64,000 bases of DNA from Ralstonia sp. RRA (GTDB lineage: Bacteria; Pseudomonadota; Gammaproteobacteria; Burkholderiales; Burkholderiaceae), in NCBI RefSeq assembly GCF_037023145.1, contig NZ_CP146091.1, forward strand, positions 1,054,001 to 1,118,000, given 5' to 3'. How positions within the stretch are numbered: position 1 is the first letter of the stretch; each line of letters begins with the position of its first letter. Under the pieces are notes generated by a model. It was not told the DNA's origin. It worked only from the letters and a program-made list of their open reading frames with translations, and searched no databases. The translations under genes were made by a program, and so were the position numbers. Shown here piece after piece: positions 18,352-25,475 of the stretch.

Positions 18352-18380
18352 GCGAGGCCAATTGGCTTCGCTTTTTTTTT
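18352..18380 (+). terminator. Rho-independent terminator after spoT
   Basis: GCGAGGCC and GGCTTCGC form an 8-base stem with one G-T pair and an AATT loop, followed by nine T. It ends the yicC-gmk-rpoZ-spoT group. Confidence 0.85.
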
Positions 18381-18432
18381 GTTTGTGGTCTACGCGCGCA
18401 GCACCCTGATGGCGGGCGCAGGCAAGAGAAAA

Positions 18433-18454
18433 GGGCTTCCACTTCTGGAAGCCC
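18433..18454 (-). terminator. Terminator of tRNA-Arg copy 1
   Basis: GGGCTTCC and GGAAGCCC arms around six bases, followed on the minus strand by TTTTCTC. The same hairpin recurs after copy 2, so tRNA and terminator were duplicated together. Confidence 0.8.
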
Positions 18455-18472
18455 TTCTCGTCTTTATCAGGT

Positions 18473-18549
18473 TGGTGCGGCTGGCAGGATTCGAACCCAC
18501 GACCCCTTGGTTCGTAGCCAAGTACTCTATCCAACTGAGCTACAGCCGC
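18473..18549 (-). tRNA. tRNA-Arg(ACG), copy 1
   Basis: A 77-base tRNA with encoded CCA. Acceptor arms are GCGGCTG and CAGCCGC, the loop is CTACGAA (anticodon ACG, wobble A normally edited to inosine), and the discriminator base is A. A TATAAT -10 lies upstream on the minus strand at 18564-18569, with no clear -35. Confidence 0.94.
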
Positions 18550-18748
18550 AACCGAAGGGCGCGATTATACATGTGATCTGCGGAGTGTCTAGTGGCGAAT
18601 CACGCATTGCGACGCGCGTGATGCCCTGCAGGGGGGAGATCTATCGATCCAGCTCCTTGATCCCGCTTTTCTGGTCGCCGCCTCGCGCTTGTGGTGCGTG
18701 CGCAGCTTGCCGACGAGGGGTGGCAAGCGGGCGGCGGACAAACAAAAA

Positions 18749-18770
18749 GGGCTTCCATTCCTGGAAGCCC
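18749..18770 (-). terminator. Terminator of tRNA-Arg copy 2
   Basis: GGGCTTCC and GGAAGCCC arms around six bases, followed on the minus strand by five T. The loop differs from copy 1. Confidence 0.8.
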
Positions 18771-18788
18771 TTCTCGTCTTTATCAGGT

Positions 18789-18865
18789 TGGCGCGGCTGG
18801 CAGGATTCGAACCCACGACCCCTTGGTTCGTAGCCAAGTACTCTATCCAACTGAGCTACAGCCGC
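18789..18865 (-). tRNA. tRNA-Arg(ACG), copy 2
   Basis: Identical to copy 1 except for the discriminator base, which is G here and A in copy 1. The promoter is well formed: TTCACA (18902-18907), 16 bases, TATAAT (18880-18885), read on the minus strand. Each copy has its own terminator, so the two are separate transcription units in tandem. Confidence 0.94.
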
Positions 18866-18980
18866 AACCGAGAAATGAGATTATACAGAGTTTTTCGACC
18901 TTGTGAACCCCCTTCTTCACTTTTTCTACTGGGGGAGCCAACTTTCTATAATGGAGCCCTGAACTCACGTTGCTTCCACC

Positions 18981-19544
18981 ATGAACAAGGCTTTCGTCCG
19001 GGAAGACGCCGGCGACGACGAAGACGATCTGCCCGAGGGCGCCGCACCGCTGCCGCCGGGCTCCAAGAACTACATTACGCCCGCGGGCTACGAGCGCCTG
19101 TGCTCGGAGTTGATGCACCTGATCGACACTGAGCGTCCCGAAGTGGTCGGCATCGTGTCGTGGGCGGCATCGAATGGTGATCGCTCCGAGAACGGTGACT
19201 ACCTCTACGGTAAGAAGCGCCTGCGCGAAATCGATCGGCGCATCCGTTTCCTCACGCGTCGTATCGAGAAGGCCGAAGTGGTCGACGCCAGCCTGCAAGG
19301 CGACAACGATCAGATCTTCTTTGGCGCGACGGTCACCTATGCCAACCAGGCAGGAGGCGAGACCACGATCACCATCGTCGGCATGGACGAGGTCGATCTC
19401 GATAAGGGCTACGTGAGTTGGATTTCGCCGATTGCGCGTGCGCTCATCAAGGCGCGCGAGGGGGATACGGTGCCGCTGCGCACGCCCGCGGGCGTCGAGC
19501 AGATCGACATCTTAGCGGTCAAGTACCCGCCGCGCGCTGCTTGA
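18981..19544 (+). CDS. greB: Transcription elongation factor GreB
   Basis: A 187-residue Gre factor that enters the RNA polymerase secondary channel and stimulates cleavage of backtracked RNA. The N-terminal coiled coil (about residues 30-100) carries NGDRSENGDYLYGKKRLREIDRR, with the acidic tip residues, and the C-terminal FKBP-like domain contains GKDTVP-like EGDTVPLRTPAG. GreB rather than GreA is supported by the YGKKRLREID pattern. A 25-residue acidic N-terminal extension precedes the domain. Confidence 0.9.
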   Translation: MNKAFVREDAGDDEDDLPEGAAPLPPGSKNYITPAGYERLCSELMHLIDTERPEVVGIVSWAASNGDRSENGDYLYGKKRLREIDRRIRFLTRRIEKAEVVDASLQGDNDQIFFGATVTYANQAGGETTITIVGMDEVDLDKGYVSWISPIARALIKAREGDTVPLRTPAGVEQIDILAVKYPPRAA

Positions 19545-19566
19545 ACACGCTGCATGAGTGCCGTGC

Positions 19567-20400
19567 TCACGCCGGGTGCCCAAGGCAGTAGGCGCCGAAG
19601 GCAATGACCGAGCAGGCCGACAGGCGCCGTGCCGTGAGCGATTCCTTCAGGAAGAAGCGGCCGAGCAGCGCGGCAAACACCACCGACGTTTCGCGCAGGG
19701 CCGACACCGGCCCCATTGGCGCGAGCGTCACGGCCCAGATGACGATGCCGTAAGCGACGAGCGAGACCACGCCGCCACCGAACGTCTTGAGCGTGTCGGT
19801 GTCGCGCAGATCGATGTTCAGCGGGCCTTTCCATACGCGATAGAGCAGCACCATCGGCAGGCCATCGAGCATGAACAGCCAGGCGGAATATGCATTCGCG
19901 TTGCCGGCCACGCGCGCGCCAATGCCATCGCACACCGTGTAGCACGCGATGAACACGCCGGTGATGAGTGCGGCGAGCGTAGAGCCGAGGTCCGCCTTGC
20001 GACCGCGCGCCAGGCTCAAGATGCCTGCGCTCACCAGCACCACGCCCGCAAGCGCAATCACGCCGGGCATCTCACCCGCGAACAGTGCGGCGCCCATCGT
20101 CACCAGCAGCGGCGACGAGCCACGCGCGATCGGGTACACCTGCCCGAATTCCCCGAACCGATAGGCCCGCGCGAGAAACACGTTGTAGCCGACGTGCAGC
20201 ACGGCGGACAACGCCACGTACGGCCACGCAGCCGGGGCTGGCAACGGAAGCGCGATCGCCATCGGCACCGCGGCCAAGCCGGAGGCCAGCGTCATCAGCG
20301 TGATTGCTCGCAGGCGGTCGGAGCCGCTTTTCAGCAGCGCATTCCACGAGGCGTGGAGCAGGGCGGCGCACAGAACCAGGGCGATGACGGCGGGAGTCAC
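19567..20400 (-). CDS. EamA/DMT-family transporter
   Basis: A 277-residue inner-membrane protein with about ten hydrophobic helices in two EamA repeats, as in drug/metabolite exporters. Motifs such as LLHASWNALLK at the N-terminus and ARGSSPLLV in the first repeat fit the family. The start is GTG at 20400. The substrate cannot be told from sequence. It is divergent from a GcvA-like LysR regulator over 141 bases that contain a LysR-type box, so that regulator probably controls it. Confidence 0.75.
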   Translation of the reverse strand: MTPAVIALVLCAALLHASWNALLKSGSDRLRAITLMTLASGLAAVPMAIALPLPAPAAWPYVALSAVLHVGYNVFLARAYRFGEFGQVYPIARGSSPLLVTMGAALFAGEMPGVIALAGVVLVSAGILSLARGRKADLGSTLAALITGVFIACYTVCDGIGARVAGNANAYSAWLFMLDGLPMVLLYRVWKGPLNIDLRDTDTLKTFGGGVVSLVAYGIVIWAVTLAPMGPVSALRETSVVFAALLGRFFLKESLTARRLSACSVIAFGAYCLGHPA

Positions 20401-20485
20401 GATGAGCGGGATGAGAGGTCGAGTCGATTTTTCTCACTCGACGGCGCCTCGGCTTGAGTGGGAAGGCGACAGCGTATCGCCACAG

Positions 20486-20500
20486 ATTGTGATCAACAAT
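20486..20500. promoter_or_regulatory. LysR-type box (ATTGT-N5-ACAAT)
   Basis: A perfect 15-base dyad ATTGTGATCAACAAT fitting the T-N11-A pattern of LysR regulators. It lies between the DMT exporter and its divergent LysR gene, with TATACT at 20505 nearby. Confidence 0.55.
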
Positions 20501-20541
20501 CGATATATACTGACTCGATCTGTGCGGAAAACTCACGCGAT

Positions 20542-21477
20542 ATGCGCAAACTGCCTCCGTTGAATGCTGTGCGTGCCTTTGAGTCGGCGGCGCGCCACCT
20601 GAGCTTCACGCGTGCAGGCGAGGAATTGAACGTCACGCATGGCGCCATCAGTCGGCAGATTCAGGTGCTGGAAGCGTGGCTGGGCGTGCCGCTGTTTCGA
20701 CGCTTGAACCGGCGTGTGGAGCTGACCGATGCGGGGCAGCGCTACCTTTCGGAGATTGGTGTGGCGCTTGACCGCATCAGCGTGGCCAGCCAGTCGGTGC
20801 GCGATCGCGACGCGGCGCGCATCCTGCGTGTGAACAGCATCCCGACGTTCACGATGCGCTGGCTGATTCCGCGTCTGTCGACATTTCAAATGCGGTTTCC
20901 GCGCGTGGAGGTGCGGCTCACCACGTCCATTGAAGAGATCGAAGACCTGCCGGACAACTTTGACGTGATCATTCGCGGCGGGCCGGAGATCCACGCGGGG
21001 TTTCGGTCGGGGCGCTTCCTGGATGAGAGCCGCTTTCCCGTATGCAGCCCGGCACTGCTCAAGCGCGCGCCGCTGGATGCGCCGTCGGATTTGCGGCAAC
21101 ACACACTGCTGCATTCAGACACGCTGCCCTCGATCTGGCCGAGCTGGCTCGTACTGGCGGGCGTGCCCAATCTGCGGCCTGCACACGCGCTCACGTTTGA
21201 GCATTTCTACTTGTCGATTCAGGCGGCTATCGATGGGCTTGGGGTGGCGATGGGGCCGTCGGCGCTCATCACTGAAGACTTGGAGGAGGGGCGGTTGGTC
21301 GCGCCATTTCCGTCGTTGGCGCTTGCCGCACGCAGCTACTACTGGTATTGCCCGGCACGCAATCTCGGTGACGAGGTGGTGCAGGCGTTTTGCGCATGGC
21401 TTGAAGAGGCGCGAGGGCCGCGTCACGCAAACGTGAACACAGTTTCGGCATCCGGTAACGAAGGTAACGCCGCGTAA
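20542..21477 (+). CDS. LysR-family regulator, GcvA-like
   Basis: A 311-residue regulator. The N-terminus MRKLPPLNAVRAFESAARHLSF with THGAISRQIQVLE is the winged helix-turn-helix typical of the GcvA/AmpR branch, followed by a periplasmic-binding-like effector domain. ATG 20542 is the conserved start of this branch. It is divergent from the DMT transporter and probably regulates that gene and itself through the box at 20486. The effector is unknown. Confidence 0.85.
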   Translation: MRKLPPLNAVRAFESAARHLSFTRAGEELNVTHGAISRQIQVLEAWLGVPLFRRLNRRVELTDAGQRYLSEIGVALDRISVASQSVRDRDAARILRVNSIPTFTMRWLIPRLSTFQMRFPRVEVRLTTSIEEIEDLPDNFDVIIRGGPEIHAGFRSGRFLDESRFPVCSPALLKRAPLDAPSDLRQHTLLHSDTLPSIWPSWLVLAGVPNLRPAHALTFEHFYLSIQAAIDGLGVAMGPSALITEDLEEGRLVAPFPSLALAARSYYWYCPARNLGDEVVQAFCAWLEEARGPRHANVNTVSASGNEGNAA

Positions 21478-21481
21478 CACC

Positions 21482-21493
21482 CTAGAGAGGGTG
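21482..21493. terminator. Short hairpin after the LysR gene
   Basis: CACCCT and AGGGTG around two bases (within CACCCTAGAGAGGGTG, 21478-21493). There is no T-tract, so it is only a weak terminator candidate. Confidence 0.25.
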
Positions 21494-21550
21494 ACGCTGG
21501 CCGATGCTAGGATCGAATCAAGCTTGATTGCAGAAGAAGGAGATCCCCCG

Positions 21551-21988
21551 ATGGAAAAGAACGCATGGATTCTCGCCGCGTGCCTGGCTGCGGCCGGTGT
21601 GACGGCGTCGATTGCCTTGCCTGCGCAGGCGCAGGTGTCCATTGGCGTGCAGATTGGCCCGACGTATGCACCGCCGCCGCCCCAATATGAGCCCGTGCCG
21701 GTCATGCAGCCGGGCTACGTGTGGGTGCCGGGTTACTGGCAATGGCGCGATGGCCGGTATGTCTGGCGTCGTGGCTATCGTGAGCACGGCCGTGACGGCT
21801 ATCACTGGCGCGAGCCGCGTTGGGAGCAAGGTCCGCGCGGTTGGCAGATGCGTGAGGGCGGTTGGGACCGTGGCGATGATGGCCGTTGGCGCGGCCGTGA
21901 TCGCGGTCGAGACTGGGACCACGATCGCCGCGATCGTGATGATCGCTACCACTGCCCTCCAGGTCACGCCAAGAAGGGCGAATGCTGA
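21551..21988 (+). CDS. Exported WXXGXW/YXWQ-repeat protein
   Basis: A 145-residue secreted or periplasmic protein. A signal peptide of about 28 residues ends at PAQAQ. The mature part contains PGYVWVPGYWQWRDGRYVWRRG, the Trp/Tyr/Gly repeat of the WXXGXW family, then a long Arg/Asp/Gly-rich tail with alternating charges and a final CPPGHAKKGEC. GAAGGAG lies 10 bases before ATG 21551. The molecular role of the family is not established. A terminator follows directly. Confidence 0.75.
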   Translation: MEKNAWILAACLAAAGVTASIALPAQAQVSIGVQIGPTYAPPPPQYEPVPVMQPGYVWVPGYWQWRDGRYVWRRGYREHGRDGYHWREPRWEQGPRGWQMREGGWDRGDDGRWRGRDRGRDWDHDRRDRDDRYHCPPGHAKKGEC

Positions 21989-21990
21989 TG

Positions 21991-22030
21991 CACTGAAGAC
22001 AGGCCGGACATGTACCGGCCAGTGTTTTTT
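21991..22030 (+). terminator. Terminator after the WXXGXW gene
   Basis: CACT...GGCCGG and CCGGCC...AGTG form a stem with a 7-base loop, followed by six T. Confidence 0.8.
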
Positions 22031-22095
22031 CCGGGGCGCGTTTGCAATGTCGACACGATGTGTCTGTCATGCCGGCGTACTCGAGGGGAGGCAAC

Positions 22096-22404
22096 ATGAC
22101 CGTGGAATCGAACTGGCGCACCGAGGTGTACAAGGATTTCGACGTCTACGTGCTGGCCATTCCGCGCGCCGCACGCAAGTCGGCCAAGGACGGGGCGGCA
22201 GCGCCAAGGCTATGGGATTTCGTTGTACGCATCTGCGAATCGGGTGCAGACCCGACGGCCGTTGAGACACTGGTCGCGCATTCGCATGACGAGCGTCCGT
22301 TGCCGACGCGTGAAGCCGCAGAGGATGCCGGCCTCGCGCGCGGTTATGGCCTGATCGACGAGTTGCTGGGGCGCGGTGGCGTTCAGCAGTCGATCGACCT
22401 CTGA
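22096..22404 (+). CDS. Hypothetical 102-residue protein
   Basis: Small cytoplasmic protein, not recognised. GGGGAGG lies 8 bases before ATG 22096. It starts TVESNWRTEVYKDFDVYVLAIPR and has a conserved-looking DFVVRICESGADP centre, with no signal peptide or membrane segment. It stands alone between a terminator and a convergent esterase gene. Confidence 0.6.
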   Translation: MTVESNWRTEVYKDFDVYVLAIPRAARKSAKDGAAAPRLWDFVVRICESGADPTAVETLVAHSHDERPLPTREAAEDAGLARGYGLIDELLGRGGVQQSIDL

Positions 22405-22418
22405 CGCTGGCGCATTTC

Positions 22419-23468
22419 CTACGCTGCCAGCGCGGTCTCGCGCACGTGGCGTCGCGCGAATTGCCACCACAGCCAGGTCGCATCCGGCCCGGGTGCGTGG
22501 AAGGCGTAGCGGGGGTCGCCACCGCTCCAGGCGTGACCGGTTGCCGTGAGCTGGCATAGGCTGACGACGCATTCGCCGTCACGCATGTCGTTGCGCAGGA
22601 CGAACCCGTCGCCGCGCGAGGTTTCGCGGGACACGCAGGTGGCATCGGTCAGATGATTGAGTGCGCGAAACTGCGATGCCAGTTGCGCTTGGTTGGCCGG
22701 GTTGACGGCGTCGTCGCGCAACCCGTGCAGAAGCATCGTCGGCATGCCGGGGTAGGCCGCTACATCCACCATGGTTGATAGCGCTTCAATTGGGTCAACG
22801 CGAGCGCCGCGCCGCATCAGATTCAATGCCGAGGCGGGCGTACGCGCGATACCAAGCGCAGGGCCGGAGTGCAGGGCCAGCGCGGCAAACAGCTTTGGAT
22901 GGCGCAGTGCCATCAGGCCGGCCAATCCCGCGCCCGCCGACAACCCTGCCAGATACACACGTGAAGGGTCGGCGCCGGTTTGCTCCAGCGTTTGTTCGAC
23001 CAACCGGCTGATGCCATCGGCCTCGCGCGCACCGACGTGCTCGGGGTCGTACCAGTGCCAGCAGCATTGCGGATGCGCGCGGCGCGGTTGCTCCGGATAC
23101 AGCACGATGAAGCCTTCACGATCCGCCAGCGCATTCATGCGCGTGCCGTGCGCCAGCGCTTCCGCCGATTGCTTGCAGCCGTGCAGCATCACCATCAGCG
23201 CGGGCGGCTTGCTGCCACGTAGTGGTGGCGTGTAAAGCCAATACTCTGGCCGGCGTGCCACGACGGCCGGCGATTCCGGTTCGTAGATGAATTGCTCCCG
23301 CGCGAACGTGCCCTCGGTGGGCGTAGAGTGGATGCGGCGCCCGGCTTCTCGGCGCGGGGTGGGTTTGGCGGGGCGGACGGGCTTGGGCGGCCACGTCTGG
23401 CGGCCAAAGCCTGGCGTGGTGAGCGCGTCGACCAGCCGGGAAATGGATTTCATCCAGATGCGGTTCAT
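22419..23468 (-). CDS. PHB depolymerase-family esterase
   Basis: A 349-residue alpha/beta hydrolase of the polyhydroxybutyrate depolymerase-like family. It has the oxyanion motif VMLHGCKQ near residue 95, the nucleophile elbow AGLSAGAGLA, and a C-terminal TGHAWSGGD with the catalytic His. No clear signal peptide is seen, so an intracellular or esterase role is more likely than degradation of extracellular polymer. MNRIWMKS at 23468 is chosen; longer upstream frames run antisense into the LysM gene. Confidence 0.82.
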   Translation of the reverse strand: MNRIWMKSISRLVDALTTPGFGRQTWPPKPVRPAKPTPRREAGRRIHSTPTEGTFAREQFIYEPESPAVVARRPEYWLYTPPLRGSKPPALMVMLHGCKQSAEALAHGTRMNALADREGFIVLYPEQPRRAHPQCCWHWYDPEHVGAREADGISRLVEQTLEQTGADPSRVYLAGLSAGAGLAGLMALRHPKLFAALALHSGPALGIARTPASALNLMRRGARVDPIEALSTMVDVAAYPGMPTMLLHGLRDDAVNPANQAQLASQFRALNHLTDATCVSRETSRGDGFVLRNDMRDGECVVSLCQLTATGHAWSGGDPRYAFHAPGPDATWLWWQFARRHVRETALAA

Positions 23469-23720
23469 TGGCGGCAGCAAATAGCCCGGATGAGAACGAT
23501 GGTGCTTGCCCCACCGGCGTATCGCAAGTGTTTCAGCATGAGACCATTGTGCCAGCGATCTTGCTGCGCTGCAGCATGTCGGCGACCCCAAAGTTTGCAT
23601 TTGCCGGCGCATGTCATGGAGGCATCGCACGTGAGGGGCTACACTGCGGCGGAGGGCGCACCCCGGCTGTTCTGCGCCTGCTGATTTCCCGTTCCCCGTT
23701 GTGTACTTATGGAGGTCGTT

Positions 23721-24206
23721 ATGGGTTTTTTTGACTTCATCAAAGAGGCTGGCGAAAAGCTGTTCCACGGCAGCGCTGCCGCCGCCCCGGCCGATGCATC
23801 CGCCGATGCCGACGCCGCCAAGGCCGCTGACGATGCCAAGGGCCAAGCGATTCAGGACTACATCGCCCAGCAAGGCCTGAGCGCCACGGCACTGTCCGTG
23901 CAGGTGGAGGGCGATGCCGCCAAGGTGTTCGGCGTGGCGCCGGATCAGGCCACGCGCGAGAAGATCATCCTGTGCTGCGGCAATGTCGAAGGGATCAAAT
24001 CGGTCGATGACCAGATGTCGGTGAATACCGAGTCGGAAGAATCGGACTGGCACACCGTGGAGCGTGGCGACACGTTGTCGGCCATCGCCAAGGAGGCCTA
24101 CGGGGATGCCAACAAGTATCCGGTGATTTTTGAGGCCAACAAGCCAATGCTCTCGGACCCGAACAAGATCTACCCGGGGCAGAAGCTGCGGATCCCCAAG
24201 ATCTGA
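23721..24206 (+). CDS. BON-LysM protein (Kbp/YgaU-like)
   Basis: A 161-residue cytoplasmic or periplasmic binding protein. An Ala/Asp-rich linker follows MGFFDFIKEAGEKLF, then a BON domain (about residues 50-105) and a C-terminal LysM domain (HTVERGDTLSAIAKEAYG, then PGQKLRIPKI). This architecture matches E. coli Kbp (YgaU), a potassium-binding protein; other members bind peptidoglycan. GGAGG lies 6 bases before ATG 23721, which is preferred over an ATG at 23709. Confidence 0.82.
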   Translation: MGFFDFIKEAGEKLFHGSAAAAPADASADADAAKAADDAKGQAIQDYIAQQGLSATALSVQVEGDAAKVFGVAPDQATREKIILCCGNVEGIKSVDDQMSVNTESEESDWHTVERGDTLSAIAKEAYGDANKYPVIFEANKPMLSDPNKIYPGQKLRIPKI

Positions 24207-24226
24207 TCGGTTTCGCAAGGCCAAAG

Positions 24227-24260
24227 CAAAAAGCCCAGTCGATGAAGACTGGGCTTTTTG
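24227..24260. terminator. Bidirectional terminator
   Basis: AAAAAGCCCAGTC and GACTGGGCTTTTT are perfectly complementary around a 7-base loop. It serves the LysM gene on the plus strand and tRNA-Thr on the minus strand. Confidence 0.9.
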
Positions 24261-24265
24261 AATTC

Positions 24266-24341
24266 TGGTGCCGCTGACCGGAATCGAACTGGTGACCTTC
24301 GCATTACGAATGCGCTGCTCTACCGACTGAGCTACAGCGGC
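24266..24341 (-). tRNA. tRNA-Thr(CGU)
   Basis: A 76-base tRNA with encoded CCA. Acceptor arms are GCCGCTG and CAGCGGC, and the loop TTCGTAA gives anticodon CGU. A TAGAAT -10-like element lies 14-19 bases upstream on the minus strand. Confidence 0.93.
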
Positions 24342-24417
24342 GTCGGAAACAGCAATTCTAACAGAACTTTTTGTCGCTCTGCAAGAGCCGCTGTAACACT
24401 GACCTTACACGGCGTGG

Positions 24418-25434
24418 TTACGCCGTTTTTTCGGCTTCCAGGTGGTACTGCGTCACGCGATCCACTTCGTTCTTCGAGCCGAGGACGACGGAGACGCGCT
24501 GGTGCAGTTTCTCGGGCTGAATGTCCAGGATGCGCTGATGGCCGTTGGTGGCCGCGCCGCCGGCCTGTTCGACCAGGAAGGCCATCGGGTTGGCTTCGTA
24601 CATCAGGCGCAGCTTGCCGGCCTTGCCCGGTTCGCGTTTGTCCCACGGATACATGAAGATGCCGCCGCGCGTGAGGATGCGATGCACGTCGGCCACCATC
24701 GAGGCGATCCAGCGCATGTTGAAATCCTTGCCGCGCGGGCCTTCGGTGCCGGCCAAGCATTCGTCGATGTAGCGGCGCACGGGCGGGGCCCAGTGGCGCA
24801 TGTTCGACATGTTGATGGCGAATTCCTTCGTGTCAGCCGGGATCTTCACGTCGCGGCTGGTCAGGATGAAGCTGCCGACTTCGCGGTCCAGCGTGAACAT
24901 ATGCACGCCGTTGCCGACGGTCAGCACCAGCGTGGTCTGCGGGCCGTACACGGCGTAGCCGGCAGCGACCTGCTTGGCGCCGGGCTGCATGAAGTCGGCT
25001 TCAGTCACGGTTTCGCCCGGCTTGGGCATGTGCAGTACCGAGAAGATCGTGCCGATCGACACGTTCACGTCGATGTTGGACGAGCCGTCGAGCGGATCGA
25101 ACAGCAGCAGGTATTCGCCCTTCGGATAGCGGTGCGGAATCTCGTAGAACGATTCCATCTCTTCCGAGGCCATGGCGGCCAGGTTGCCGCCGTATTCGTT
25201 GGCTTCGAGCAGGACTTCGTTGGCGATCACGTCCAGCTTCTGCTGGGTTTCGCCTTGCACGTTGCCGGTGCCGGCCGAGCCGAGCACGCCGGCAAGGGCC
25301 CCCTTGTTGATGCTGTGCGAGATCGCCTTGCAGGCACGCGCCACGACTTCGAGCAGCAGGCGCAGCTCGGCCGGGATGGTGTTGTGCTCGCGCTGCTCTT
25401 CGATCAGGTAGCGGGTGAGGTTGATGCGCTTCAT
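24418..25434 (-). CDS. fbp: Fructose-1,6-bisphosphatase class 1
   Basis: A 338-residue gluconeogenic enzyme that dephosphorylates fructose-1,6-bisphosphate. It shows [29 protein letters not shown] (metal site), and the substrate motif [10 protein letters not shown] followed by [23 protein letters not shown] precedes ATG 25434. It lies 41 bases downstream of pepN on the same strand and may be cotranscribed with it. Confidence 0.95.
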   Translation of the reverse strand: MKRINLTRYLIEEQREHNTIPAELRLLLEVVARACKAISHSINKGALAGVLGSAGTGNVQGETQQKLDVIANEVLLEANEYGGNLAAMASEEMESFYEIPHRYPKGEYLLLFDPLDGSSNIDVNVSIGTIFSVLHMPKPGETVTEADFMQPGAKQVAAGYAVYGPQTTLVLTVGNGVHMFTLDREVGSFILTSRDVKIPADTKEFAINMSNMRHWAPPVRRYIDECLAGTEGPRGKDFNMRWIASMVADVHRILTRGGIFMYPWDKREPGKAGKLRLMYEANPMAFLVEQAGGAATNGHQRILDIQPEKLHQRVSVVLGSKNEVDRVTQYHLEAEKTA

Positions 25435-25475
25435 GGGTTCTCCTGAGACGGGCGCGATTTTACCTGACGCAATGT

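Noticed and set aside
23469..24224. Long upstream extension of the esterase frame
   Set aside because: It lies antisense to the LysM gene and tRNA-Thr terminator region and lacks family similarity.
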